64,000 bases of DNA from Megascapheus bottae (GCA_024803745.1 JANJXV010000024.1:21089927-21153926); one strand, 5' to 3'; positions 9,661 to 22,442 are shown, counted from the stretch's first letter. Translations and numbers: made by a program. Notes: generated by a model from the letters alone, not told the origin.

Positions 9661-10960
9661 AAGTTGACATTTAATGAAGAGATTTCTTCTGGTAAAAAAA
9701 CAAAAACAAAAACAAACAAACTGGTGAGGTATGGCCTGATTTCTGGATAATCATTTTGTTTCAGACAAACAAAATGGTTTTGGTGCCACAAAATTTTGTA
9801 CAGATTGGATTTCAGTGCTTTGCTTATGAAGTAAAGGGAGGATGTACTGTCTTCTGCAAAGCCTCAAACTGGCTATCCTAGGAAACTTAAGGTTTTATTT
9901 TTGTTTATTGTTGCTGTTGTTTGATTGTACCCTTAGATCCCTAGAACTCATGGCAGGGGGCAGGGTGAAATGGATAGATGTTAAGAGTCTTTGTAGGAAA
10001 AGTAGCCACTGGAACATGCATAGAACTCTGGTATTTTTGGAAGCAAGTTAGATGAGGCAACTAAACTTTAGATATGGAAAATAATCCCAAGAGCAGGGAT
10101 TGCTAATCCTAGTTTCATGTGGCAGGCCAGGAAGTCTCAAACCAAATGGGTGTTTGCGAGTTTTGATTATCTTCATGACTGTCATAGGCTGGGAGTCCTG
10201 GTAGCCTCTTCTCTGGCTCTGCTATGTGCTCCAGCCCCCACCATAAATGCTGGCAAGTGGAACAAGGGTCAAGTAATGGTAAAATGAATTCAGTGCTAGT
10301 CAAGTGAGTAAGGAGTCAAGTGAGACAGAGAGGGGGCTCTGCCTTCAATCCATACCTTCATCAATCTCTTCTATCATGGGGTCAGAAGGGAAACAACCTG
10401 TTCCACACCTGAAACCTTACAGAGTCTCAGCTCTTAAACATGGAAGGTACCATGCAGGGCTGTCAGCTCTAGCCTTAGATTCCTCCAGAATAAGATGTTG
10501 CTGTCCTCTGAGTCTCACAGTCACCGGAGGCCAGGGTGAAGCTCTAGAGAGTGGGGATTGCCATGCAAGTCTTTCTTCCATTTACAGACAAAGGTGGTTT
10601 GGAGGTCGAAGTCTTGCAGCTCAGAGGGAGTTTATAGAGAGCTGTTAGTAATGCCCAAATGCTAATCAATTTGCAAACCACGTTAAACAAACTGGACCAT
10701 CTTTTTAAAAAGAGCCTTTCCCAGTGAATGCAGCTGATTTGCCAAATTCTCTTTGGGTTAAGCAAATGTCCACTTGTTCAGGCTCATGTTTTAAGTTGAA
10801 TCTGTAGAAAAATTAGGGTTTCTTGCTCTCTTTCTCCCTCTGCTGGCACTTATAGCTGATTCCTATAAAGGGACAGAGTTTTGGGTAAAGAAATTCCTTT
10901 AAATAAAATAGAAGCAAGCATGTGAGTTGTTTTAGAAACAAGGAAGAAAGCTACTGCTGC
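9661..10960. other. Unique sequence
   Basis: Open frames on both strands near 10115-10765 are of chance length for this composition. No repeat recognised. Confidence 0.5.
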
Positions 10961-11054
10961 CTCCTCCTCCTCCTCCTCCTCTTCTTCCTCCTCCTCCTCC
11001 TCCTCCTCTTCTTCCTCCTCCTCCTCCTTTTTCTTCTTCTTCTTCTTCCTTCTT
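10961..11054. repeat. (CTC)n/(TTC)n polypyrimidine microsatellite
   Basis: Interrupted CCT/TTC triplets, pure pyrimidine on + for over 90 bp. It yields Leu-rich (+) and Gly/Glu-rich (-) frames that are not genes. Mirror-type tracts like this can form triplex DNA. Confidence 0.95.
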
Positions 11055-11803
11055 CAGAGGCAAACCCAGTCCAGTGGCAGCTTGAGGGGAAAAAAAGAAA
11101 AAGAAAATTAGATATATCTCTCCCTGCTTTTCTGGTTTCTCTTGACTATACACAATAGCAAAGCAAAAATGGAAAACTTGAAAAAAAAAGTTGACAGCAT
11201 TTCTGTGATTCAGCTAGCAATTTGCTACAGTATCCAAGGAGACAGCTTCTCACATACATTAGCATAATGTGAAATGGCAGCTAGAACCAGAATTTACTGT
11301 CTAAGCAACTCAGCCTGAACAGTCGTTGACGACAATGCAATTTAAAGGAAATCCAAATATTAGGCTTAAGTGACTGATGCAGCCCTCAAACCTTTTCATT
11401 TTGAACATATGGGGTCCAGAATTTTCCCTCAATTTATACATGGCATTCTTGCGGGACACTTGGCTGGAATTCAGGGTTAACAAAGGAAGATATTGTGGCT
11501 AGTTCCCATCCAATCTAGCATTCAGCCAGCCTCACTGCAGTCCCATTATTACCAAAATGTATGTTCTTTCACTCTTGCTTTTTTGAGATTCCCTGTCCCC
11601 CTGCATTTCCATTGGTACTCAAATGCCGACATTTCTTCTTCCTGCATGTTCCCCAGGAGTCTTGACTTAAGAATATACCTCCTTGCTTTCCACTCATCTG
11701 GACAAAGAACTACTGCAGATAGTGGCACATGGTTGAAAAGGAGGTTTGTTTCTTGGGAGAAGGGAGCTAGCATCCTGGGGAAAGATGTCCTTACAGGAGC
11801 ATG
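11055..11803. other. Unique sequence
   Basis: No repeat or exon recognised. Confidence 0.5.
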
Positions 11804-11816
11804 ACTCCTGAGAATT

Positions 11817-12011
11817 TTTTTTTCCAGTCCTGGGGCTTGAACTCAGGGCCTGGGCACTGTCCTTGGACACTTTTTGTTCAAGGCTAGTGTTCTGCCACTT
11901 GATCCGCAGCACTACTTCCGCCTTTTTCTGTGTATGTGGTTCTGGGGAATCGAACCCAGGGCTTCGTGCCTGCTAGGTAAGCACATGATTACTAGGCCAT
12001 GCTCCTGGCCT
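11817..12011 (-). mobile_element. IDL-Geo SINE with TSD
   Basis: Inverted full-length copy from T-run to 'atgctcctggcc'. Imperfect duplication 'ctcctgagaa' lies at both sides (about 11806 and 12015). Confidence 0.88.
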
Positions 12012-12025
12012 TGCCTCCTGAGAAC

Positions 12026-13424
12026 TCAGAATGTTATTGTCAATGACCGTTTTCCTCACCTCTGTCTTCCGTCCTTTCCCTTTGTCTGGAAGCTTTCCTC
12101 CCTTTGGTTGAGGACCAGGCTGACGACATGGTGGCTGTGACATCTTCCTGGTAGATGGGATTTATGGATACACAGGTGCCACATGAAACCCTTTTTAATC
12201 TACCACCTGGTGACCACCAGATTTAGAGATTCCATGTGACCCATGTTGTACTAGAGGGTGGATTGGGAAAGGTCCATGTGTGCACCTTAAGTTAGAGTCT
12301 GTCTGTCAGTCATCAGGACCCCACAAGTACTGATTGTGGCTGTGGAGTAACAACTTTAAGCTTTGAGGTTTACATTATAATGATGGGGCAGCCAAGGATG
12401 TGTCTGTTCTCTTTCTTAGCTGCTTCCTTTGTCCATACTGGAACCTGGCTGACTGCAGGTATTTCTCCAATGCTTCTGCAATATCAGAGGGATAGCCTGT
12501 AGACTGCTCTTCACTTCTGACACCATGTACACATTTACAGTCCCAAGATCACTCTTACTTGAAGGGCTCACAGAATGACCGAAAGCTCATGGTTTATAGT
12601 TTGCTAAAAATATAAATAAAATCAGCCAAGGGAAGAATCTGATGAACTTCCATTTGTGGGGCATCCAATTCCCTCCCTGGGAGTCATAGAAAACCTTATT
12701 TTCTGGGAACCAGGAAATAAAAATATGTATACAGTATTACGAATCAGGTCATCCCAGTGTCTGGCGTTTCTTGGTGGGACGTGGCTCCATCCTAGTGACC
12801 CCTTGAGGATGAGTTGATGTGGCAAAGGTCAAAGTCACACTACCATGCTGTATGATCCGAAGATCCAAGATAAACAAAAACTCCCCACGGCTGTGCGTAT
12901 TTCCTTTTAGGGCCCTAGAGGTGACCATGTAGAAGGCCAGGGAAGAGGCCCCGAGCTCTACATAGCTTCTTTCTGACTGCATGTGTCTTTGAGACTTCTA
13001 TGCCAGCTGCTCACATGTTCAGCAAAGGTGAGGTGTGTCTGAAACAGCTGGTTAGAACAGAGATGCTGGTGAGAGAACCTCAAATGAGGGAAGTATACGA
13101 AAAGACTCTGTGCAGAGGAAAGGACATGGACTTCAAGGAGTTTTTGAGTAAATGAAATGCTATGTTAGTATTTTAGAACTGTGTTGTGCTCTTTCATTTT
13201 ATCCATCAAGAGGATAGGAAAACAAGTGTAAGTATATCTTCACTTTCAGAAATGAGAGCTGGTTTGGCCAAAATGGAGACCAGAATTAGGTTAGACATAA
13301 CTTGCTTTTGGAGTCAGTGAATTTCTGTTTTCTCTCGACATCATACAAATCGTGGAGCTCTCCAGAAGCCTTGGCATGGGCTGTGTGTTTTGAGCATACC
13401 AATAGTAATGACCAGTATATTTTA
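12026..13424. other. Unique sequence
   Basis: 1.4 kb without a recognisable repeat. No exon chain seen. Confidence 0.5.
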
Positions 13425-13615
13425 AATAATAATGGCTACCATTTATAGAGGTCTTTCAAGTGCCGAACACTGTTAAATGATTTACCAACACCAGCACTTT
13501 TAACTCCTAGCTGAGTTTTGTATGTTGGAAAATTGTGGCTGGTAGTTGTTCAGCAATTAGATTGCAGGAGACAAAGCCAAGATTAAAATCCAGGTCTTTC
13601 AGACTTCAATATCTA
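13425..13615 (+). repeat. MIR
   Basis: 'ataatggctaccatttatag', 'gtgccgaacactgttaaatg', then a degraded core and 'aaagccaagattaaaatcca' follow the MIR order from the 5' tRNA-related part to the core. Confidence 0.65.
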
Positions 13616-13820
13616 TACTTACCTGATTGCAATTCTGCATGGTGGCTATTGTGGTAAAATTGAACCTCTGGATTATTGCTTTGGTGCAGGTTAGCTCACT
13701 AGCCCCGTCATGAGGTAGAACTACATGCTCAGACTAGCTCTTCCATGCCAGGAGGTTTACATTTGTGCCTGAGAGAAAGGTAAAGATTTTCAGCGTAAGA
13801 ATATAAAAATGAAGTAAGAA

Positions 13821-14055
13821 AGCTGGGTGCAGCAGCTCGCACCTGTGATCTAAGCTACTCAGGAGGCTGAGATCTGAAGATCATGGTTCAAAGCCAGGCC
13901 AGGCACTAAAATTCATGAGACTCCTATCTCTAATTAACCACTACAAAACCAGAATTGGTGCTGTGGCTCAAGGGGTAGGGCAATAGCCTTGAGCTGAAGA
14001 GCCCAGGGACAGTGCCCAGGCCCAGAGTTCAAGCTCCACAACAGACAAAAAAAAA
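13821..14055 (+). mobile_element. 7SL/B1-Geo composite SINE with TSD
   Basis: Good full-length example of the chimera. It has a 7SL monomer ('gctgggtgcagcagctcgca' through 'aaagccaggccaggca'), a linker 'gactcctatctctaattaac', then a Geo monomer with A-box-like 'gtggctcaaggggtagg' and B-box-like 'agagttcaagctcc', and an A-tail. Duplication atgaagtaag at 13809-13818 and 14056-14065. Confidence 0.92.
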
Positions 14056-14420
14056 ATGAAGTAAGGATTGACAGTGTTGGAATTTTCTAACCCCATGCTC
14101 TCTGAGGACAAGAAATGAAGAAAGGGGTCTTGTTTATTCCGGCTCCAATATGTAGCACAGAACAAGGCATTGTGCATGTTTAATGAATCCCTATTAAGTA
14201 AACAAGTGAGCAGATTCCACTGGCTCTGAGGCGGGCACACCTCTTCCGGTGTGGGATGGAATGGAGACTGAAGAAATAAAATCAGTTTTTCTACCGTCAT
14301 GAAGGTTTGCCAGAGACTTCCCAGATACTTGCAAGATGGTGTTTTGCAGGCCTGTATAGTTTCTTTCACACCTATTACTTATTTGAGAGCTAATTTTTAC
14401 CCTTGATTTTATTGTTGTTG

Positions 14421-14633
14421 TTTCAGTTCTGGGATTGGAATTCAAGGCCTGAGAGTTCTTTTTGCTCAAGGTTAAGTGCTCTACTACTTGAGCTCTGCTT
14501 CCATGTTTTTATTGGTTAATTGGAGATAAGAGCCTCATAGGTTTTTCTTCCTGGGCTGGCTTTGAACCAGGATTCTCACATCTCAGCCTCCTAGCTCATA
14601 AGGATTGCAGGTGTGAACCACCAGTGCCCGGCT
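14421..14633 (-). mobile_element. 7SL/B1-Geo composite SINE
   Basis: Inverted copy ending 'accaccagtgcccggct'. Linker 'ggttaattggagataagag' well preserved. Confidence 0.85.
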
Positions 14634-14664
14634 ACTTGGTTCATTTCATGTTAATAAATGGGAG

Positions 14665-14750
14665 CTTCAAGTTTGCAGGTGTTAAGTGACTTGCTGAAGG
14701 CCATGCAATACAGAGAACCAGAATCTGTGCCTCTACATCCAGTATTGTCT
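14665..14750 (+). repeat. MIR core fragment
   Basis: 'gttaagtgacttgctgaagg' followed by 'cagagaaccagaatctgtgc' corresponds to the MIR core and 3' part. Confidence 0.55.
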
Positions 14751-16216
14751 TTAGGACCTCTAAGGTGGTGGTGGGGTGGCAGGGTTAGAGAACCTTTAAT
14801 CAACAGTGTATTCTCGGTATTGTAAAATCTGGCCATGAAGGTCAACAGTTCTCTCTTCCTGATAGGAGAGTTTTTATTTATTTGGAAGGGTTTTCTTGCT
14901 GCAAACGATCTGTTTTTCCCAGTTGGTGGACTACAGCTGACGCCAGTGCACCAACCCCATGTGTGGCACCTGGTGATTTGGTTCCCCTGTGAATTTGTCC
15001 TGGCGTGCCAGAGGGTCCCCTGTGACTCTCCGTCTGTTCCATGCTCTAATCCATCTCCAGACAGCAAGGAAGAAGTGTTCAGAAGCCAGATGAAGGAATG
15101 TTTCCCGAAAGTTTTTGTATTTTCCTGAAGAAAAACAATGAAACTTGAAACTCACAGAGTGCTACCGCACTGAGCAGCCTTCCTTCGGACAGAAGAGGTC
15201 TGGGCTTCCCTCTGTGGGGAGAAGCATCACACTGATCCAGCCATCTTTGGAAGGCTGCCTGGACTGGTGATAACAATGGTTTTTCTCACTGGCAGGATTG
15301 TGTCTGAGTGTGGACTCCAAACCACCCCACCCAAGTGACCCCCAGGACATTGACTAAAGAGAGGGAGCTTGTTTCTGCGGTTCATGGATTCTCTGTTAAT
15401 AGCTCACCCTTCAGGCTAGATTGCTTTCTCAGTAAGTGTACCGTTGGAGCTTTTCACTCGTGGAAACCTTTGATCAGCAGCACATTCTTGGTGGGTTCAG
15501 GCTCTTCCTGCTTGTATCTCCAAGGAGCACTGGAAGGGAGCTCCTGCTGGTCTTTGGCTTGAAGGCTCTGCATATCTTCCCATGGGCCAACAACTGCCTC
15601 TGAGACACTGAGGATACTGAGGCAGCCTTGCCCAAGGCTCCTGCACAAACCATTACTGTGTTTGCTCTCTGGGGGATCCAAGACTAATGATAAATTGTAT
15701 AAAGACATTAATAGGTGTTTATTATTTGTCTATTTTTATAAATACTGTGTTTTGCTCAATGATGATGCAGAAGTTGTCACTTAGAATAGGATTGTCCATA
15801 AACTGGTTGAAAAGGACATCCAGCTCTGAGTTAGGGGCTCATGACTGCAGTTGGCTTAGTCAAGGTGTGACTTATCTGGACTCTTTCCTTCTTGAATGCT
15901 ATATACAGGCCTCTCACTGCTGAAACCAAGCCATGTTCATAGGGGCTTTGTCCTTGGGCAAAGTGACAGCAACAGGACCACAGGTATGTCATCTCCCCCT
16001 TCCTGTTGTCCGAGTAGAGAGGAGGCTGTGACAACGAAAAAATCCTCTTATGGTATTCCATGTGAAGCTGGAACTACATTGTCCCAGGGCAAAACAGCCA
16101 AGGAGGGACATATCCTAACTTTTTTTGGTCTTATTTGACTTGTTTTGGTCCCTCTATTTATCTCTAATTTCAATGCTTTTTAAGTTGCTGTAATTGTTAA
16201 ACCATTAAATTATTAA
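14751..16216. other. Unique sequence
   Basis: Antisense open frame of 138 codons (14651-15067) and several shorter ones overlap on both strands with no recognised domain. No repeat seen. Confidence 0.5.
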
Positions 16217-16426
16217 GCTGGGCATTGGTGGCTCGTGCCTATAATCCTTGTTATTTAGGAGCTGAGATTTCAGAATCAAGATTCAGCCGACAAATACTAG
16301 ACTCTGATCTTCAGTTGAACTGCTAAAAGCCAGAAGTGGAAGGCTAGTTCACGTGGTAGAAAACCAGCCCCAAGTAGAAACTGCAGAGGGAGAGCCCTAG
16401 GCTCTGACTTTAAGCCTTAATCCTTG
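16217..16426 (+). mobile_element. 7SL/B1-Geo composite SINE, diverged
   Basis: 'gctgggcattggtggctcgt' 7SL start, 'gccagaagtgg' at the monomer junction, then 'ctctgactttaagcc' in place of the Geo B box. Confidence 0.75.
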
Positions 16427-16468
16427 TGTATACATGTGGGCACACGTGTGCGCGCGTGCACACACACA
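16427..16468. repeat. Alternating purine-pyrimidine (TG/CG/CA) tract at a SINE 3' end
   Basis: Short run of tgtg, cgcgcg and cacaca units immediately downstream of the SINE body. Alternating GC/CA composition is of the Z-DNA-prone kind. Confidence 0.7.
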
Positions 16469-16959
16469 TAATTATTTATTAAATCTATTCGAACTCACAT
16501 AGTAGGGATCGAGTGATTCCAAAAGCATGGTCATGGCTTTTTTCTCTACATCAGTGATGGAGAATCCATTCAAAGTGATCCTCAGCTTACCACCTTGTCA
16601 GCTTCTGTCAGCTCCATGTTAAGTTGGCCCTGGCTTTGAACCAATGGCCTCTATGGCATGCCTAGAAGCAAGTGCCTTCTGCTAATGGTACTGACATGTA
16701 GCATAAAGTTAGACTCGTGTGTAGAGATCTGGAGAGGATGCAGTGTCCAGAGGCAGCCTTTCTGTGTCACAGGCTTTGTTGGCACTGCCACATTCTTCTC
16801 TGGTCTTCACCAGCTTTTCTGCTCCAGCAATTGGGATATCTTTATATTTAATTCATGGTGTTATCCTTGACTAAAAGCTTCTTATGGGCTTTACTGGCTT
16901 GATTCTCTAGCCCTTACTCTTAATTGAGGAGAGAGAAGATTCCAGGCTGATAACCTTCC
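16469..16959. other. Unique sequence
   Basis: Nothing recognised. Confidence 0.45.
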
Positions 16960-17025
16960 CCCCTTAGACCTAGCTGGCACCTACCCTTAATAGGTGTTCA
17001 ATAAATACTCTCTGAATTCACTCTT
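16960..17025 (+). repeat. MIR/L2-type 3' tail
   Basis: 'aataggtgttcaataaatac' is the typical 3' tail shared by MIR and L2-related elements. Confidence 0.5.
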
Positions 17026-17529
17026 AGCACCACTATTACCCCAATCAGGAAGCACAAGCAGGTTTTGTCCCATTTCTGGCACCTTCCTCCCGCCACCTCT
17101 GTTTATATAGAGCTGCAGAATTACACTGGCCCCTATTTCTTGTCAGTAATATGGAATCCATATTCCATATTCACAACAGAGAGGTTACAGACTCTGCTCC
17201 TACCATGCTGATGGCTTTATGTCTTTATTATAGTGTAGTGGAGTCTGAAGTACTGTACGGACTGTGTGGTTAGATACTGCATCAGAGGTAAAGACCTTTG
17301 GGGAAGCCCCTGCTTGAGCCTCTGCTGTGGTAGGGACAGTGGGCAGCTCTGGGCAGTACTTGGTGCTTTGGTGACTTTCTATAGATTGATATGTTTCTGT
17401 TTCACCCCCTGAGGGTCAGGCAGTCAAGGCAGAGATCTAGGAACAAGATATCTTAATACAATGAGAAACTGATGGTCAAGGATTTTCTTTGGGTGGATTT
17501 TCCTTGGTTCCTAAAGATTCATTCAGTTT
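17026..17529. other. Unique sequence
   Basis: Nothing recognised. Confidence 0.45.
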
Positions 17530-17706
17530 TGCTAGGTGGCTCATGGCCTGTAATCCTAGCTACTCTGGAGGAAGAGCTCTGAGGACTGTGGTTTCAAGCC
17601 AGCCCAGGTGGGAAAGTCTGTACGTCGCCTATCACCAATCAGTCACCAAAGAGCCAGATAGCTCAAGAACAGTGCCTAGGCCCTGAGTTCAAGCCCCAGG
17701 ACTCTC
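17530..17706 (+). mobile_element. 7SL/B1-Geo composite SINE, internally deleted
   Basis: 7SL block 'gcctgtaatcctagctactc' present. The Geo half is shortened to 'aacagtgcctaggccctgag' and 'ttcaagccccaggact'; its A-box region is missing. Confidence 0.8.
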
Positions 17707-18445
17707 CACAAGATTCATGCAGTTCAGCAACAGATAGATTAATTTTATTACTGCGTATCAAATGTATTAGAGTTCTTTCATTCCTTTCAAGTTTTTTGTT
17801 GTGTTTGTTTTTGGTATCGCTTCTCATTAAAATAGCGATTTTTAAAAAAATAAAACACTATGTGATTCAAGTTGAAGTGTAATCAAAATGACTCAAAGAA
17901 AGAGGAATTTTATTCATGATCCTTCAAGAAATGAAAGCTATAGTTCTGATGGGCCTTTGCTTTTGAGTGCAGCCATATGCTCAGTGACTGTGTCGTATCT
18001 CCAGTCTCAGAAAGGCGACACAGCCACCTTGCACAGGCCAAGCGTGAAGGAATGCTGTTATAGACAGGCCTCCTTCCCCAGTTCTCCACCCCTACGAGCT
18101 TCCTCGGTCCCTCTCCTTCCATGTGTTTCTGCATGGCGGATTCCAGCCCTGCCTCTGGCTTCCTTACTCCCAACTGTGATAGAAATCTAGAAATCTTCCC
18201 TGTGAAAGGTCAGTGGATGTTTCCTCAGTTTACTTTCGCCTCCATCTCCGCGGAGTTCCTTCCCCTGCAATGGTTTCCTGGGATAGTTTCCTTCTGACAT
18301 TGTTCTTTATTTTATATTTAATTGTACTTTTTTTATTATTGTTAAAGCAGCTGTACAGAGGGGTTACCATTCCATATGGTAGGTGGAGGGTCTAATGAGT
18401 CTTAGTCAATTTCAACTTTCTTTGTTTTTCAAGAGAAGATGGTTT

Positions 18446-18448
<3 letters not shown>
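17707..18448. other. Unique sequence with a possible L1 tail near 18330-18420
   Basis: 'ctgtacagaggggttacc' resembles the antisense 3' end of the lineage's L1. The remainder is unrecognised. Confidence 0.4.

Positions 18449-18508
<60 letters not shown>
18449..18508. repeat. (GA)n microsatellite
   Basis: About 30 uninterrupted GA units. Confidence 0.97.
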
Positions 18509-18510
<2 letters not shown>

Positions 18511-19011
18511 TTTATGTGGCTGGAGTAGGCAGAGGAAGAGGGCTTTTGCTTGGAAGTGAGAGATTATATGGGGGGGGTCACAGCGGAAGCTGACATGACC
18601 TCAGAGGGTGGGGACATACTTTAGACTCAATATCAACTTTCATCCTTCTCCCCCATCTTTCCCAGCCCCACTCTTCCCCTGAATTTTCCTAGTTTCCTAG
18701 ACACTGCTTTTTAAGCATTTGGGCTCAAGGGTCCAGTGGTTTGGATTCTATGAGGATGAATCGGCTCCATCTTCGTGAGGTGGGCCTGAGTGCTTAGGAA
18801 GAAACACTGGTGCTGACCTTGACCTCTTTCTCCTATATCAGTGTCTTAGATTTGTTTTCATGACAGGCGCCATGAAGCTTTAGGACCCATTTCCCCTCGC
18901 TGGCAGAAGTTACTGTTGTAGAACCAGGCCCTCTGTCATTGACCTTGACCCCAGCACGAAGCTCACCCTAATGGTTTCTCTGCACATCAAGCAGAAGACA
19001 GCAACTAGAAC
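18509..19011. other. Unique sequence
   Basis: Nothing recognised. Confidence 0.45.
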
Positions 19012-19440
19012 AAGAGTTAGCATTTACTGAGGACTCCCCACCCCAGCACCCCCACTCACTCTCATTAGCTCTTTTAATTTTTACAATGATTAGATTCTTT
19101 CAGTATCTAATTGTTTTTGTTTTGATCTATCATGGGGCTTGAACTCAGGTCCTAGGCACTGTCCCTGAGCCTCTTTGTGCTCAAGGCTAGCACACTTGAG
19201 CCACAGTGCCACTTCCGGTTTTTGAGTGGCTAATTGGAAATAAGAGTATCATGGGGACTTTTCTGCCCAGCCTGGCTTTTGAGCCAAGATCCTCAGATCT
19301 CAGCCTCCTGAGTAGTTAGGATTACAGGCACAAGCCACTGGTGCCTTTATAGTGAGAAAATAGAGGCCCAGGAGCCTCAAGAAGTTTGCTCAAGGTCACA
19401 CAGTTAGGACATAGGCATTTGAATTTCAACCGGTTCTCCC
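19012..19440 (+). repeat. MIR interrupted by a SINE
   Basis: Left part (19012-19110): 'gagttagcatttactgag' and 'ctcttttaatttttacaatg'. Right part (19346-19440): 'agaaaatagaggcccaggag' and 'gctcaaggtcacacagttag'. Joined, they give one MIR in the correct order; the intervening 235 bp is a composite SINE. Confidence 0.8.
19111..19345 (-). mobile_element. 7SL/B1-Geo composite SINE inside a MIR
   Basis: Inverted full-length copy from 'catggggcttgaactcagg' to 'attacaggcacaagccactg'. Confidence 0.88.
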
Positions 19441-20525
<1,085 letters not shown>

Positions 20526-20529
20526 TTAA

Positions 20530-20634
20530 GATGAAGTCTTGATAACTTTTTCCCAGGCTAATTTGAACTGTGAAGCTCTTGGGCTGTGTCTTCCAAATAG
20601 CTAGGATTATAGGCATGAGCTACAGTTCTTACCC
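20530..20634 (-). mobile_element. B1-like monomer, diverged
   Basis: 'aatagctaggattataggca' then 'tgagctaca' preserves the 7SL 5' end in antisense. Confidence 0.55.
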
Positions 20635-20689
20635 TTTCTCTCTTCTGGTTTAAAAATATATATATTTTAGAGAACAGTGGCTTATATTT

Positions 20690-21640
20690 CAGGCATGATG
20701 AAACAGTATGAAGGTTCCTCAAAATCTAAAGAATAAAAGAGAGGCATATATGACCTAGCTACTGGCATATGGGTATATGCCACTGCTGGATACATGCCCA
20801 AAGGAAATGAAATCAGGGTGTCAAAGAGATAGTTGTGCACACATATTCAATACAGCATTATTCACAGTAGTTGATATGGGTAAACAAGCCAAGTGTCCAC
20901 CAGCGAATAGGTAAAGAAAACATGGAATATTACTCAGCCATAAAAAAAGAAGACAATCCCTCCAGTTGTGACAACATGGGTGAACGTGGAAATCATTATG
21001 AAAACTCAAGTAAGTCAGACACAGACAGGAAAGTACTTTATTGCTATGGTTCACAAGTGTCTCCTAAAGGCCCAGGTGTGGAACACTTAGCTTGGTCACC
21101 AGCCCATGACACTACGGGTGTAACCTTTAGAGGAAAGGTCTGGTGGAGATCATTGGTTACTAAGGAAGGCACTAAGAACCTGGCCTCTTGTTGTTTCTTA
21201 CTTTGCTTCCTGGGCCCCAAAAGCTGACCAGGCCTGCTCTGCCACACACTCTTGCTGTCTGTACAGTGCTGCTGCAGATCCAAGGGACCATGGGCGCAAA
21301 TCTCTTACAACGACCAGCCCAAATAAAACCTCCTTCTTTTTCAGTTGATTCACTCAGGTATTTTGTCACAGTAACAGAAAGCTGATGAACAGATGTATCA
21401 CGTGACCTGTGGAATCTGCAAAAGGCACGCTCATGTTAGCAGAGAACAGAATGACGTTTGGCAGGGGCTGGTTGGGAGAAGTGAGAGGTGATGATTAGAG
21501 AGCACAGATGTCCTTCAGAAGATGGACATGTCCTGGGGAGCTGACGTGCAGCGTGACCATCATTACAGAATGCCCACATTCATCAAACCACAACCCTGTA
21601 TACCTTGAAGATCCAAGATCTGTAATGCTACAGACACAGC
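20690..21640 (+). mobile_element. Old L1M-type 3' end split by an LTR
   Basis: Left part holds the end of ORF2 and the start of the 3' UTR, much mutated: 'ggaaatgaaatcagggtgtc', 'cattattcacagtagttga', 'tattactcagccataaaaaa'. Right part from about 21392 continues with 'cctgtggaatctgc', 'cagagaacagaatgacg' and 'ggcaggggctggttggg', the next block of the same L1 3' UTR. A ~350-bp LTR separates them. Confidence 0.75.
21040..21391 (+). mobile_element. Solo LTR, ERVL-MaLR-like, inserted in old L1
   Basis: Non-coding LTR. 'gtgtctcctaaaggcccagg' near the 5' end, 'tttgcttcctgggcc' in the middle, and 'ttgattcactcaggtatttt' plus 'gtcacagtaacagaaagctg' at the 3' end are typical of a rodent MaLR-type LTR. 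No internal region is present. Confidence 0.65.
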
Positions 21641-22012
21641 CTTCCTTAAACTCCCAGGTTCCAGGGATAAAATAAACAAGTGAGAGAAACCGAAGGATGT
21701 TTGAAAATATTAAGTCACACATAAGTTAAGGATTGACCTAAGACATCATTAACAAACGAAACCCAAGCAGGGAATTCTACAAATAATAGGGCAGTGATTA
21801 TAAACCATCTAAACACATACTCTTTCAGCAAATTGAGCTGTAATTATAACTGTAGAGAGAGTATGTATGCATTTGTTTTCATCCCCTCATTAGTTCCAAT
21901 TATAGGCATGCAAACAGGTCTGCCCACATTTCCTATGTGTAGTATTGTCCTAGGAACTGCCAGGCATTCTGAGAAGCTTCTGTCCCGATGCAAGGCCCCT
22001 TCCATAGGGAAT
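21641..22012. other. Unique sequence
   Basis: Nothing recognised. Confidence 0.4.
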
Positions 22013-22029
22013 AGGTGGGTCATTTTCTT

Positions 22030-22153
22030 TTTTTTCATATATTTTTTATTGTAATTAATAGAAGGGTTACATTATATTTGCCAGATAGAAGGTGCATTAC
22101 TTCACAAACATTGATACCCTTTCTCATGTCTTGGTCCCCATTTCCCTCCCCCG
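22030..22153 (-). mobile_element. Very short L1 3' terminus with TSD
   Basis: Only 124 bp of L1: 'attgtaattaatagaagggt' (3' end), 'gccagatagaaggtgcatta', and a breakpoint inside the C-rich complement of the G-rich tract. Flanked by aggtgggtcattttctt (22013-22029) and aggtgggtcatttcctt (22154-22170), 16 of 17 identical. Confidence 0.9.
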
Positions 22154-22330
22154 AGGTGGGTCATTTCCTTGTGATGGAATGTTGTGAAGTTGGATGCTTT
22201 ACTGTGACTCTCCCTGATGGTGGGCAGGAACTTCAGGTGAAGGGTGATGTCTAGCTTTAGTGAAAGAGCACCACCTAAGGAGGATCTTTTGGAATTCTGC
22301 AGAGGGAGGTTGAGATGTATCACCTTCAGA

Positions 22331-22347
22331 CTCCACAGGGGGCACTC
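22331..22347 (+). promoter_or_regulatory. CTCF-like motif (weak candidate)
   Basis: 'ccacagggggcactca' keeps the AGGGGGC(A/G)CT core of the CTCF motif, but the upstream half matches poorly. Sequence match only. Confidence 0.2.
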
Positions 22348-22442
22348 ACGAGCGGTTTAATTGAATTAGTAGACAGATAGGTCCTGCCTTTCAATGGTTC
22401 AACCTGGGTTTCTTGACTTTATGATGAGTCAAAAGAGTATCC

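Noticed and set aside
10922..11158. Leu-rich and Gly/Glu-rich open frames
   Set aside because: Translation of the CTC/TTC microsatellite on both strands.
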